NCBI RefSeq assembly: GCF_013141725.1 | Contig: NZ_WHNZ01000026.1 | Coordinates: 157,984-221,983, forward strand | Source: Paenibacillus planticolens | Lineage (GTDB): Bacteria; Bacillota; Bacilli; Paenibacillales; NBRC-103111 | DNA: 64,000 nt | Direction of reading: 5' to 3' | Shown: piece by piece, positions 47,347 to 55,075 of the stretch | How positions within the stretch are numbered: position 1 is the first letter of the stretch | Layout: the number at the start of each line of letters is the position of its first letter | Notes under the pieces: model-generated | Seen by the model: only the letters and a program-made list of their open reading frames with translations | Databases searched by the model: none | What the model was told of the DNA's origin: nothing | Program-made: the position numbers and the translations under genes

Positions 47347-48609
47347 ATGAGAGATTTGGAATATGATAGAGAGGAAGTCGGCGTTAACTCGTTGAAGGGG
47401 CTGATCGTTTTGGGCAAAATACAAATATCCTCAAAAGGGATCGAAAAAACGCTTCGTAAATTTGATTATTTGCAGGCGATTTCCGAATATATTTGGAACG
47501 GTTTCGATGCAGGCGCCTCGTTGGTAGAGATGAAGCTTCACCAGAATGTTCTTGGCGGTATCGACCGCATTGTGATTGCGGATAACGGTTATGGGATTGA
47601 CCGGCGCGAATTGGAGCGAAAGTTTACGCCATTCTTTGAATCTGAGAAGCAGATTGACCCGGACAGGCGCTCAAGAACAACCTCGGCTATGCATGGCAAA
47701 AATGGGATCGGCAGATTAACCTTTCATCGCTTTGCTTCAGACGCAATATGGCGAACGACGTATGTGGAAGGCTTGCTAAAGAATACGTATACCATTGAGA
47801 TTGACTCCAAACATTTGGATGCTTATGAGGTTTCGAGAATCAAATTGACGGATGGCGAGCCCGGGACGACAGTAACTTTCAATAATGTCACGAAAGATTT
47901 CATTCATGAGGATGTAATTGCTTTCCTATGCCGGGAGTTCGGCTGGTTTCTGGAGCTTCATGCCGAGAAGGGCTTCGATCTTCGAATCGACGGTCAATCC
48001 CTGGATTACTCGAATTTGATCGGCGAAAAAGAATGCTTTGACATTGTGCACCCGGGCAGCCTGGCGACGTTCAATATTAAATTTGTCCGTTGGCAGGACC
48101 GGATTAATCATGAGTATTCCAAACTGTATTTTATCGACTCCCATCTGGAGGAAAAGTATAAGCAGCCAACCACCTTTAATAATAAAGGGGACTCCTTTTA
48201 CCATAGCGTCTACATTCAGAGCAGACTGTTCGATTATTTTGATTTTGAGAGCGATGATCAAAGCGGGCAGCTGGAAGCGGCTTTTGGCGTAAGCAGAAAA
48301 AGCGACGCCTTTCAATTTTTGCTGGAAGAGATCAACGCCTATATTAAGCAAAAAAGAAAGCCTTATTTACAAATCCTCTCCGATCATGTCATCCAAGAGT
48401 TTACGGAGGCAAAAGCGTTTCCGGACTTTACGGATCAACCGGAGGACACGGCAAAAAAAGCGGAACTGGAATCTGTCATCAGAGAGCTGTGCCAGCTGGA
48501 GCCGAGAGTATTCGCGAGGTTAAATCCGGAACAGAAGAAATTAATGGCTCACCTCATTCATCTAGCGATGGGCTCAACGGATCGCCCGCGTTTGTTGGAA
48601 GCTTTATAA
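47347..48609 (+). CDS. GHKL (Hsp90/MORC-like) ATPase, possibly truncated at the C-terminus
   Basis: A histidine-kinase/gyrase/Hsp90-type ATPase of about 400-420 residues. N-box 'AISEYIWNGFDAGASLVEM' (Glu and Asn for Mg-ATP), G1 box 'IADNGYGIDRREL' and G2 box 'GKNGIGRLTF', followed by an S5-like transducer region. There are no DHp, PAS or DNA-binding domains. The start is uncertain: GTG 47290 has no site, ATG 47347 has AGGAG too far upstream, and TTG 47410 (AAGGGG nine bases before) gives 'GKIQISSKGIEKTLRKFDYLQAISEYIWN', which looks like the family N-terminus. The protein stops abruptly after 'LAMGSTDRPRLLEAL', just before a terminator; relatives I know of are longer. Some relatives occur in anti-phage systems, but no partner gene is present here. 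Confidence 0.75.
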   Translation: MRDLEYDREEVGVNSLKGLIVLGKIQISSKGIEKTLRKFDYLQAISEYIWNGFDAGASLVEMKLHQNVLGGIDRIVIADNGYGIDRRELERKFTPFFESEKQIDPDRRSRTTSAMHGKNGIGRLTFHRFASDAIWRTTYVEGLLKNTYTIEIDSKHLDAYEVSRIKLTDGEPGTTVTFNNVTKDFIHEDVIAFLCREFGWFLELHAEKGFDLRIDGQSLDYSNLIGEKECFDIVHPGSLATFNIKFVRWQDRINHEYSKLYFIDSHLEEKYKQPTTFNNKGDSFYHSVYIQSRLFDYFDFESDDQSGQLEAAFGVSRKSDAFQFLLEEINAYIKQKRKPYLQILSDHVIQEFTEAKAFPDFTDQPEDTAKKAELESVIRELCQLEPRVFARLNPEQKKLMAHLIHLAMGSTDRPRLLEAL

Positions 48610-48612
48610 ATC

Positions 48613-48659
48613 GAGGGCTGTCCCCTAAGTAGACTATCTGCTTGAGGACAGCTCTTTTT
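48613..48659 (+). terminator. Intrinsic terminator after the GHKL ATPase gene
   Basis: GAGGGCTGTCC pairs with GGACAGCTC (a GG bulge) and is followed by TTTTTG. It may also serve the convergent AraC gene. Confidence 0.7.
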
Positions 48660-48693
48660 GGATTTTGCGGAAAGCCGCTCGTTTGCCTGCGGA

Positions 48694-49554
48694 TCACGAC
48701 CACTGCCGATTCCGGTACTCTGAAGGCGAGATGCCATAATAGAGCGTAAACTGCTTGCTAAAATGATGAATGGACGAATAGCCCAAATCCTCAGCGATGT
48801 CAGTGACCGAGCGGGTGCTCTCTTTTAAAGCGGCAGCGGCCTGCTTCATGACGACCGAGGTCCAGTACGCCTTGGGGGATATCCCTGTGGCTTGCTTGAA
48901 CAATTGGTGAAACTGTGTTTTCTTCAGCTTGCTTTGTTCCAGCCATGTTTCATAACGGGAGCCGGCGTATGCTTTTTTGTGAATGTTATCGAGCAGCGGT
49001 TTGATGCGGAAATCAATGAATGGCGTGTAGCTATGGAGCTGCACAATAGTCAGCAGCAATGCTTGTAGGAGGTTCTTGGCAATCGTGTCTGAGTACGGCG
49101 CAGAATTCTGGTGCTGCTCTACCACGAGGGCGAACAGGTCGAATACAGCGCTCTGATGCTGAAAATGGAGTAGATTAGGCAAGCCGTCCAAGTCTGTATT
49201 GGGCTCGATTGCCGTCAGGATGTGAGGATCGAAGTCGGCTTCTTTCCAAACGAGATGCTTGGTCCCGACGTCCGGGCGGGGAGCCCATAAGTCGCAATAA
49301 ATATTGTAGGTGGATAAAGCGTGCGAAGCATCAGAATGAAAGGAATGCGGCAGTGTAGGCGGAAAATAGAGTAAATCACCTTTGGCAACGGAAAAGGTAC
49401 CCGAAGGAAGCGTCACAGCTCCTTTGCCGCCAGTCACGAGATGAAAAGCATAACAGTAACCTAACCGGAACGATTCGCTGCTGTTTTTTTCGGAAGGAAA
49501 GCGGTAATGGTGAGCGGTTCTTATAGATGGATTTATCGCTGTTAAAATCGGCAT
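48694..49554 (-). CDS. AraC-family regulator with cupin sensor domain, divergent from the PhyH gene
   Basis: About 286 residues. The N-terminal cupin has 'YAFHLVTGGKGAVTLPSGTFSVAKGDLLYFPPTLPHSFHSD'. The C-terminal AraC DNA-binding domain (about 185-283) has 'SKLKKTQFHQLFKQATGISPKAYW' and 'SVTDIAEDLGYSSIHHFSKQFTLYYGISPSEYRNRQW'. The open frame continues 117 codons upstream, overlapping the PhyH gene, but GGAGG seven bases before the ATG at 49554 sets the start. It is transcribed away from the PhyH-like gene across 171 bases, the usual layout for a regulator and its target. The effector is unknown and presumably bound by the cupin. Confidence 0.9.
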   Translation of the reverse strand: MPILTAINPSIRTAHHYRFPSEKNSSESFRLGYCYAFHLVTGGKGAVTLPSGTFSVAKGDLLYFPPTLPHSFHSDASHALSTYNIYCDLWAPRPDVGTKHLVWKEADFDPHILTAIEPNTDLDGLPNLLHFQHQSAVFDLFALVVEQHQNSAPYSDTIAKNLLQALLLTIVQLHSYTPFIDFRIKPLLDNIHKKAYAGSRYETWLEQSKLKKTQFHQLFKQATGISPKAYWTSVVMKQAAAALKESTRSVTDIAEDLGYSSIHHFSKQFTLYYGISPSEYRNRQWS

Positions 49555-49725
49555 CGAACAGCCTCCGTTCTGCGCGGGTTGTCTTCTCATTGTAAGCGAA
49601 TATATTCGCGAAGAAAAGAAATGACCGGAAGAATTGATCAATCGATGAACAGCCGGATAAATACGATTTTGCTCAAAGATGCTAAATTTATAAGTGTACA
49701 CCAACTCTAAGGAGGCGTGGAAGCA

Positions 49726-50592
49726 ATGAACATAAGTCAAATTGGCGGAAGTTTGAGCAAGGAGCAAGTCGATTTTTATAACATGGAGGGCTATCTGGTC
49801 ATTCCTAACCTGCTTCAAGAAGAGGACCTCGCGCAGGCGATCGAAGCGATGAACTGCAAGGTATCGGCTATCGCAGATGAGCTGGTGCAGGCAGGCCTTA
49901 TCCATGACAAATTAGAAGATCGGCCTTTTAAATATCGTCTGGCGGAGTTGTTTAAAGATTTAACGTCGGAGCACTTTCTGAAATACGGAAGAAGCTGGAG
50001 AGACCGCATTCCCGGATATTTTCATTTAATGAGCAATCCTAAAATTTTGGATGCGGTAGAGTCTCTAATCGGAGGAGAGCTGTTCTCTAATCCGGTGTAC
50101 AATACAAGGCCGAAAATTCCAAAGGTTGCCGCAGGCGCTGTGCCGTGGCACCAAGATAAATCCTACTGGCCTGATGCCAATTCCAATCCCGTGATCACAG
50201 TATGGATTCCGCTTGTAGATGCAAATGAAATAAACGGCTGTCTGCATATTAAACCGCGCACGCACCGTAAGCGCTTACTGAAATGGCACCGGGAATCAGA
50301 GACGGGAACAGGGTACACGGCTTTGCGCGAAAGCCAGCTTGGGAAGACAGAGACTGTCGTACTCCCGGTTCCGGCAGGGAGCGCGATTCTGTTCAATGAC
50401 CGCTGTCTGCATATGTCGACGCCAAACTTATCCGACGAGGTTCGCTGGAGCGTGGATTTGCGCTATCAGCCTACGGATCAGGACCCCATGCCGGGTCACG
50501 GAGCCGGTTTCTTAGCCAGAAGCTATAAATATCCTGAGCGTGTTGCCACGCTAAAGGATTGGCTGGACAATCGGATGGAGCATACCACATAA
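49726..50592 (+). CDS. Phytanoyl-CoA dioxygenase (PhyH) family protein
   Basis: About 288 residues, an Fe(II)/2-oxoglutarate-dependent oxygenase fold. N-terminal 'QVDFYNMEGYLVIPNLLQEEDL' is typical of the family. Metal ligands are visible as HxD (His142, Asp144 in 'VPWHQDKSYW') and distal His229 in 'RCLHMSTPNLSDEVRWSVDLRYQP', with the Arg at the end of that segment likely binding 2-oxoglutarate. The substrate is unknown; bacterial members hydroxylate small metabolites, ectoine or natural products. GTG 49717 is too close to GGAGG, so ATG 49726 is the start. The divergent AraC regulator probably controls it, and a terminator follows. Confidence 0.9.
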   Translation: MNISQIGGSLSKEQVDFYNMEGYLVIPNLLQEEDLAQAIEAMNCKVSAIADELVQAGLIHDKLEDRPFKYRLAELFKDLTSEHFLKYGRSWRDRIPGYFHLMSNPKILDAVESLIGGELFSNPVYNTRPKIPKVAAGAVPWHQDKSYWPDANSNPVITVWIPLVDANEINGCLHIKPRTHRKRLLKWHRESETGTGYTALRESQLGKTETVVLPVPAGSAILFNDRCLHMSTPNLSDEVRWSVDLRYQPTDQDPMPGHGAGFLARSYKYPERVATLKDWLDNRMEHTT

Positions 50593-50621
50593 ATGAATGT
50601 GCTGCCAAACCCCCAAGAGTA

Positions 50622-50653
50622 GGAGCGGGCTTCCCTAAGCCGCTCTTTTTTTG
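50622..50653 (+). terminator. Intrinsic terminator after the PhyH gene
   Basis: GAGCGGGCTT / AAGCCGCTC stem, four-base loop, then seven T residues. Confidence 0.88.
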
Positions 50654-50769
50654 CATTTTGCAAACTGGAATTAAGGGGAAATGCCCTGCTGCGGAAAGGA
50701 AAATGCATGGGAACATAGAATTGTTATGTAAATAACATGCGTTTATGAATAGGGTGAGGATACAACAAA

Positions 50770-52611
50770 ATGGATGAACTGATAGAGAGTAAACCAATAC
50801 CAACAAATTGGATGCAGCAAATCAATCAACTATTCGAAGTCTGTTTCAATCATACGAATGCCAGCGTTGCGGTTATCGATCTTCATCATCAAATTGTGCA
50901 CGTGAACAAAGCATATGAAAATATGTTCGGCTGGACGAATGACGAAGTTTTTGAAAAGTGTTTAAAGACAGTGCCGGCACACGAAGTAGAGCGAGTAAAA
51001 AACATTCATTCTCACGTGATTCTTCATGATAAAGCACAGAGTTATGAGGCGCATAAACTTCGAAAAAACGGCGATTCCTTTTGTGCAAGTATGACCGTTT
51101 CCCCGTTAAAGGACAGTGAAGGCCATATTTTTGCATTCGTCGAAGTCGTTAAAGATATTTCCGATCGCAGAATGGAAGTCGTGAAGCTGAAAGAAAGCGA
51201 AGAACGGTATCGCACTTTGGTCGAACTTTCACCGGAACCTATCTTTGTATACAGTGATTCCAAGATTGTTTATGCGAACCAAGCAGCATTCAAGCTTGTA
51301 GGAGCAAGAAGTGATGATCGGCTTCTAGAGAAGCTTACGTTAGAATTTATTCATCCGGATGAGAGAAATGAGTTTGAGTCGCAGATCGCGCATCTTCTCA
51401 AAGAAAATAAGCCCTCCGACATCTTTGAAAAGAGAATCCTGCGGATGGACAATCAATTGATCAATGTCGAAATCAGAGCCGTCCCAGTCGAATATTTCGG
51501 CAAGCCGTCGATCCAATTGCTATGCAGGGATATTACGCATAGAAAGGTGATGGAAAGCATTGTGCGCGAACGGGATGAAGAGTACAGACGCATGTTAAAG
51601 CTGCTTCCGGAGCCGATCATAGTCCATCAAGAAAGTATCATTTGCTATATTAACGATATCGGTTTGAGGCTGCTGGGAGCACAAGATCCGAGCGAAATTA
51701 TAGGCAGAAACATGTTTGAATTCGTACACTCCGATTTCCATGAAACGATCAAAGAGAGGGTAAAGGCCGTTTCTTTAGTGGATAATTATATTCCGTTCAT
51801 TGAACTGAAGCTGTTAGGTTTGCACGGCAATCCTATCGCTATTGAAGCCTCGTCTGTCGTGCTCCATAACTATTTGGAGCGACCTGTCATTCAAACGGTG
51901 CTAAGAGATATTTCCGACCGCAAGACGGCGGAAGAGCTGCTGCGACAATCGGAAAAACTTTCTGTTGTCGGTCAATTGGCGGCGGGTATCGCTCATGAGA
52001 TTCGGAATCCGTTGACTTCGCTTGTCGGTTTTTTACAGCTCATCAGGAGCGCGCCACCCCAAAAGAGGCTGGAATACGCTGATATTATGCTGGCTGAATT
52101 AAACCGAATCAACGGTATCGTCAACGAATTTATGCTCATTTCGAAGCCGCAAAGCAGTAAGATCGAAGTCAAAAATATTAGCGATATTATCTCAAATGTG
52201 GTTTCTTTGCTGCAGCCTCAGGCCCTTCTTCATAACGTTGAGATTCAATTCGAAAGTATCGAGGATACCGTGTACAGGGTCAAAGGCGATGAAGGCCAGT
52301 TGAAGCAGGTATTTATTAATTTGTTGAAAAATTCCCTTGAGGCCATGCCGACCGGCGGGAAAATTGACATTGTTCTTCAGCGGCTTGGAAAACGAAGAAT
52401 ATCGATTAGGCTCAAAGACAACGGCGTAGGGGTAGCCGAGGAGTTATTACCTAGACTCGGAGATCCTTTTTTCACGACGAAAGAAGAGGGGACAGGGCTC
52501 GGGCTCATGGTTTGCTGCCGAATTATTGAAGCGCATCAAGGAAGTATTCGGATTCAGAGCAAGGTTGGAGAAGGGACTGCCATTGAAATTGAACTCCCCT
52601 GTGTGCTGTAA
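50770..52611 (+). CDS. Soluble multi-PAS sensor histidine kinase, sporulation-kinase type
   Basis: 613 residues without a transmembrane segment. Three PAS domains occupy roughly 15-135 ('VAVIDLHHQIVHVNKAYENMFGW'), 142-260 ('YRTLVELSPEPIFVYSDSKIVYANQAAFKLVGA') and 268-390 ('YRRMLKLLPEPIIVHQESIICYINDIGLRLLGA'). Then HisKA with phospho-acceptor His409 in 'LAAGIAHEIRNPLTSLVGF' and HATPase ('INLLKNSLEAMPTGG', 'DNGVGV', 'PFFTTKEEGTGLGLMVC'). This matches KinA/KinE-type kinases that feed the Spo0F-Spo0B-Spo0A phosphorelay. A Spo0E-like phosphatase follows 147 bases later, supporting that role. Start ATG 50770 has GGGTGAGG ten bases upstream. Confidence 0.9.
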   Translation: MDELIESKPIPTNWMQQINQLFEVCFNHTNASVAVIDLHHQIVHVNKAYENMFGWTNDEVFEKCLKTVPAHEVERVKNIHSHVILHDKAQSYEAHKLRKNGDSFCASMTVSPLKDSEGHIFAFVEVVKDISDRRMEVVKLKESEERYRTLVELSPEPIFVYSDSKIVYANQAAFKLVGARSDDRLLEKLTLEFIHPDERNEFESQIAHLLKENKPSDIFEKRILRMDNQLINVEIRAVPVEYFGKPSIQLLCRDITHRKVMESIVRERDEEYRRMLKLLPEPIIVHQESIICYINDIGLRLLGAQDPSEIIGRNMFEFVHSDFHETIKERVKAVSLVDNYIPFIELKLLGLHGNPIAIEASSVVLHNYLERPVIQTVLRDISDRKTAEELLRQSEKLSVVGQLAAGIAHEIRNPLTSLVGFLQLIRSAPPQKRLEYADIMLAELNRINGIVNEFMLISKPQSSKIEVKNISDIISNVVSLLQPQALLHNVEIQFESIEDTVYRVKGDEGQLKQVFINLLKNSLEAMPTGGKIDIVLQRLGKRRISIRLKDNGVGVAEELLPRLGDPFFTTKEEGTGLGLMVCCRIIEAHQGSIRIQSKVGEGTAIEIELPCVL

Positions 52612-52669
52612 ATACAAGGGTTTCAACGTTGCAAATATTGAAAAAAAATTTCACAATTTGTTCGAATGG

Positions 52670-52679
52670 TGTCGACAAA
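52670..52679 (-). promoter_or_regulatory. Candidate Spo0A box upstream of the Spo0E-like gene
   Basis: On the minus strand the bases read TTTGTCGAC, 8 of 9 of the 0A-box consensus TTTGTCRAA, about 30 bases before a perfect TATAAT (52709-52714). Confidence 0.4.
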
Positions 52680-52708
52680 CTTTTACAAACTTTTGCGGAG
52701 TCATGATT

Positions 52709-52714
52709 TATAAT
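52709..52714 (+). promoter_or_regulatory. -10 box for the Spo0E-like gene
   Basis: Perfect TATAAT, 45 bases before the ATG at 52759. No good -35 is seen at 16-18 bases, consistent with an activator-dependent or alternative-sigma promoter. Confidence 0.45.
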
Positions 52715-52758
52715 GAGGAGACTATCGAAACTGAACAGAATTGGTGTGAACTGCGGCC

Positions 52759-52905
52759 ATGGAATTATTACAGCAAAAAATTGAAGCATTGCGCATGAAA
52801 ATGGAAGAAGAAGCCGAAAGACACGGCTGTTTTACCCATGAGAAAGTCGTTGCGATCAGCCAACAATTAGATGAATATATTGTTCGGTATTATGTGCTCG
52901 AATGA
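52759..52905 (+). CDS. Spo0E-like aspartyl-phosphate phosphatase, 48 residues
   Basis: A 48-residue protein beginning MELLQQKIEALRMKMEEEAE and containing the Spo0E-family signature 'SQQLDEYIVRYY' (Ser-x-x-Leu-Asp-x-x-Ile). Spo0E-like proteins are two-helix dimers that dephosphorylate Spo0A~P and delay sporulation. The first helix is rich in Glu and Met, the second carries the catalytic Asp. The ribosome binding site is weak, and an in-frame stop just upstream excludes an earlier start. Its position behind a PAS kinase and between 0A-box-like sites suggests kinase and phosphatase work on the same phosphorelay. Confidence 0.85.
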   Translation: MELLQQKIEALRMKMEEEAERHGCFTHEKVVAISQQLDEYIVRYYVLE

Positions 52906-52934
52906 TAAGAGATTGGTTTGGATCACCCTGAGGT

Positions 52935-52943
52935 TTTCGACAA
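52935..52943 (-). promoter_or_regulatory. Second candidate Spo0A box, downstream of the Spo0E-like gene
   Basis: On the minus strand GTTGTCGAA matches 8 of 9 of TTTGTCRAA. It lies in the 285-base gap between the Spo0E-like gene and iolD, which also holds a terminator, the iol promoter and its operators. Confidence 0.3.
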
Positions 52944-52965
52944 CAGCATGAACGATCGTATGTAT

Positions 52966-53008
52966 AAATACGGCTGACCGGACGCGATTCGTCATCAGCC
53001 GTATTTGG
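52966..53008 (+). terminator. Hairpin after the Spo0E-like gene
   Basis: AAATACGGCTGA pairs perfectly with TCAGCCGTATTT across a 17-base loop. The 12-bp stem ends in A-T pairs, so its own TTT supplies part of the T-tract. Confidence 0.75.
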
Positions 53009-53066
53009 CATCCCCGCAAAAAGAGCGAGAAAAAATCATCGTCAAAAGGGGCGTTGAAAAAAAATG

Positions 53067-53095
53067 TTGTCGCAATTGAAAACCTGTAGTAAGAT
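53067..53095 (+). promoter_or_regulatory. Promoter of the inositol operon
   Basis: TTGTCG at 53067-53072, a 17-base spacer, and TAAGAT at 53090-53095. The operators begin four bases after the -10. Confidence 0.65.
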
Positions 53096-53099
53096 CGAA

Positions 53100-53160
53100 T
53101 TAAGCGCTTAACCCCTTCGGAGTTTAAGTGCTTAATAATTGAGAGATTAAGCGCTTAATC
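53100..53160 (+). promoter_or_regulatory. Three palindromic LacI-type operators in the iol leader
   Basis: TTAAGCGCTTAA at 53100-53111, TTAAGTGCTTAA at 53124-53135, and a perfect 16-bp palindrome GATTAAGCGCTTAATC at 53145-53160. Centres are 24 and 23 bases apart. Even-length palindromes with a central GC/CG core are typical of LacI-family sites, so the LacI regulator at 61387 is the natural ligand. Confidence 0.8.
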
Positions 53161-53191
53161 CCTCGGGTGAGCAAAGGAGATCGAGATACGC

Positions 53192-55057
53192 ATGAGCACA
53201 ATCCGCTTAACGATGGCGCAGGCATTGCTGCGATTCTTGGACAGCCAATACCTTTCGGTTGACGGCGAGGAGCGAAAGTTTGTTGAAGGTGTTTTCGGTA
53301 TTTTTGGACATGGCAACGTGACCGGCATTGGAGAAGCATTGGAACGAAGCGCTGGAAGCCTTACTTATAAGCAGGGCAAAAATGAGCAAGGGATGGTGCA
53401 CGCTGCAATCGCTTTCGCCAAGCAGCGGAACCGGCAGCAAATTTATGCCTGCACCAGCTCGATCGGCCCGGGGGCATTGAACATGGTCACAGCGGCAGCG
53501 ACGGCTACTGTCAACCGCATTCCGGTGCTGCTGCTGCCAGGAGACAATTTCGCCTCCAGACAGCCAGACCCCGTACTGCAGCAATTGGAATCCGTTCAGG
53601 ATTACACGATCTCGGCTACCGACGCTTTCAAAACGGTGAGCAGGTACTGGGACCGGATCGTAAGGCCGGAGCAGCTGATGACGGCAGCCGTGCAGGCTAT
53701 TCGGGTGCTGACCGATCCGGCGGAAACTGGAGCTGTCACCTTGGCCCTGCCGCAAGATGTGCAGGCAGAGGCATACGATTATCCATTAGCTTTCTTTGAT
53801 AAGAAAGTCCATTACATAGACCGCCGTCCGGCTGCGGACGGCGCGGTGAAGCGCGCAGCACAGCTGCTGAAAGGCAAGCGCAAGCCGCTTATTATCGCCG
53901 GCGGCGGCGTGCTGTACGCTTCCGCTTCGCAAGCGCTTGCTGCGTTTGCCGAAGCCTTCGGCATTCCGGTGGCGGAGACGCAAGCCGGCAAGAGCGCCTT
54001 GCCATGGAACCATCCGCTGCAGGTCGGCGCCATCGGCGTAACGGGGTCGCTGGCCGCCAACCGTCTCGCGCAAGAGGCGGACGTCGTTATCGGCGTGGGC
54101 ACGCGATACTCGGATTTTACGACGGCGTCGAAGTCGGCTTTTGCCCATCCTGACGTGCAGTTTGTAAACATAAACGTCAGCGGATTTGATTCGGCGAAGC
54201 TAAACGGCGTAGGAATTACCGCGGATGCAAGGGAAGGACTCACAGCCTTGCACGAAGCGCTGGCACAATCGGCCTTTAGAGCCGGTTACGAAAACGGTGA
54301 AATTGCCGGGCTTAAGCAGCAATGGAACGCTGAAGTTGACCGCTTGTACGCCCTTCAGCATGAGGCAGGGCTTGCGCAAACAAGGGCGCTGGGGATCATC
54401 AACGAGGGCATCGCCCCATCCTCCGTCATCGTATGCGCCGCCGGCAGCCTGCCGGGCGATTTGCATCGGTTATGGCGGCCGGTAGAACCCAAAACCTACC
54501 ACATGGAGTACGGTTTCTCCTGCATGGGATACGAAATCGCCGGAGCATTCGGCGCTGCCCTGGCAGAACCGGAACGCGACGTATATGCCATCGTAGGCGA
54601 CGGCAGCTACCTGATGATGCATTCGGAGCTGGTTACCAGCCTTCAAGAAGGATGCAAAATTACCGTGCTGTTGTTCGACAATCACGGCTTTCAATGCATC
54701 CATAACCTTCAAAGAAGCCAAGGCAGTGACGGCTTCGGCAATGAATTCCGCTACCGCTCACAAGCTACTGGCGGCTTAACGGGGGAGTACATGAGCATTG
54801 ACTTTGCCGCTCATGCCCGCAGTCTCGGAGCTAAGGCATATACAGCAAGTACGGAAAAGGAGCTGAAGGAAGCGCTTCTCCAGGCCAAAAAGGAGAGCGT
54901 GACAACGCTCATCGAAATTAAAGTCGTACCCGGCACGAATACGGATGGGTATGAGTCCTGGTGGAATGTGGGCGTCCCTGAGGTATCCGTTTCCAGCAAA
55001 GTTGTGACAGCGCACGAAAACATGAAAGCCCGCATTGGGGCGGTCACCATTATTTAG
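53192..55057 (+). CDS. iolD: 3D-(3,5/4)-trihydroxycyclohexane-1,2-dione acylhydrolase
   Basis: A 621-residue ThDP-dependent enzyme opening the ring of trihydroxycyclohexane-dione to 5-deoxy-D-glucuronate, the third step of inositol breakdown. N-terminal 'LTMAQALLRFLDSQYLSVDGEE' and 'GIFGHGNVTGIGEAL' carry the ThDP-binding half-site. The ThDP/Mg motif is 'AIVGDGSYLMMHSELVTSLQEGCKITVLLFDNHGFQCI' (GDG...N). Full family length. GCAAAGGAG precedes ATG 53192. It is the first gene of the operon, directly after the three operators. Confidence 0.96.
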   Translation: MSTIRLTMAQALLRFLDSQYLSVDGEERKFVEGVFGIFGHGNVTGIGEALERSAGSLTYKQGKNEQGMVHAAIAFAKQRNRQQIYACTSSIGPGALNMVTAAATATVNRIPVLLLPGDNFASRQPDPVLQQLESVQDYTISATDAFKTVSRYWDRIVRPEQLMTAAVQAIRVLTDPAETGAVTLALPQDVQAEAYDYPLAFFDKKVHYIDRRPAADGAVKRAAQLLKGKRKPLIIAGGGVLYASASQALAAFAEAFGIPVAETQAGKSALPWNHPLQVGAIGVTGSLAANRLAQEADVVIGVGTRYSDFTTASKSAFAHPDVQFVNINVSGFDSAKLNGVGITADAREGLTALHEALAQSAFRAGYENGEIAGLKQQWNAEVDRLYALQHEAGLAQTRALGIINEGIAPSSVIVCAAGSLPGDLHRLWRPVEPKTYHMEYGFSCMGYEIAGAFGAALAEPERDVYAIVGDGSYLMMHSELVTSLQEGCKITVLLFDNHGFQCIHNLQRSQGSDGFGNEFRYRSQATGGLTGEYMSIDFAAHARSLGAKAYTASTEKELKEALLQAKKESVTTLIEIKVVPGTNTDGYESWWNVGVPEVSVSSKVVTAHENMKARIGAVTII

Positions 55058-55075
55058 CGAGAGGGGAAACCATGC

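Noticed and set aside
53100..53160. Short CRISPR-like or origin-like iterons before iolD
   Set aside because: The units are palindromes with LacI-type symmetry placed directly after a promoter and before a sugar operon with its own LacI gene; an operator array explains them fully.
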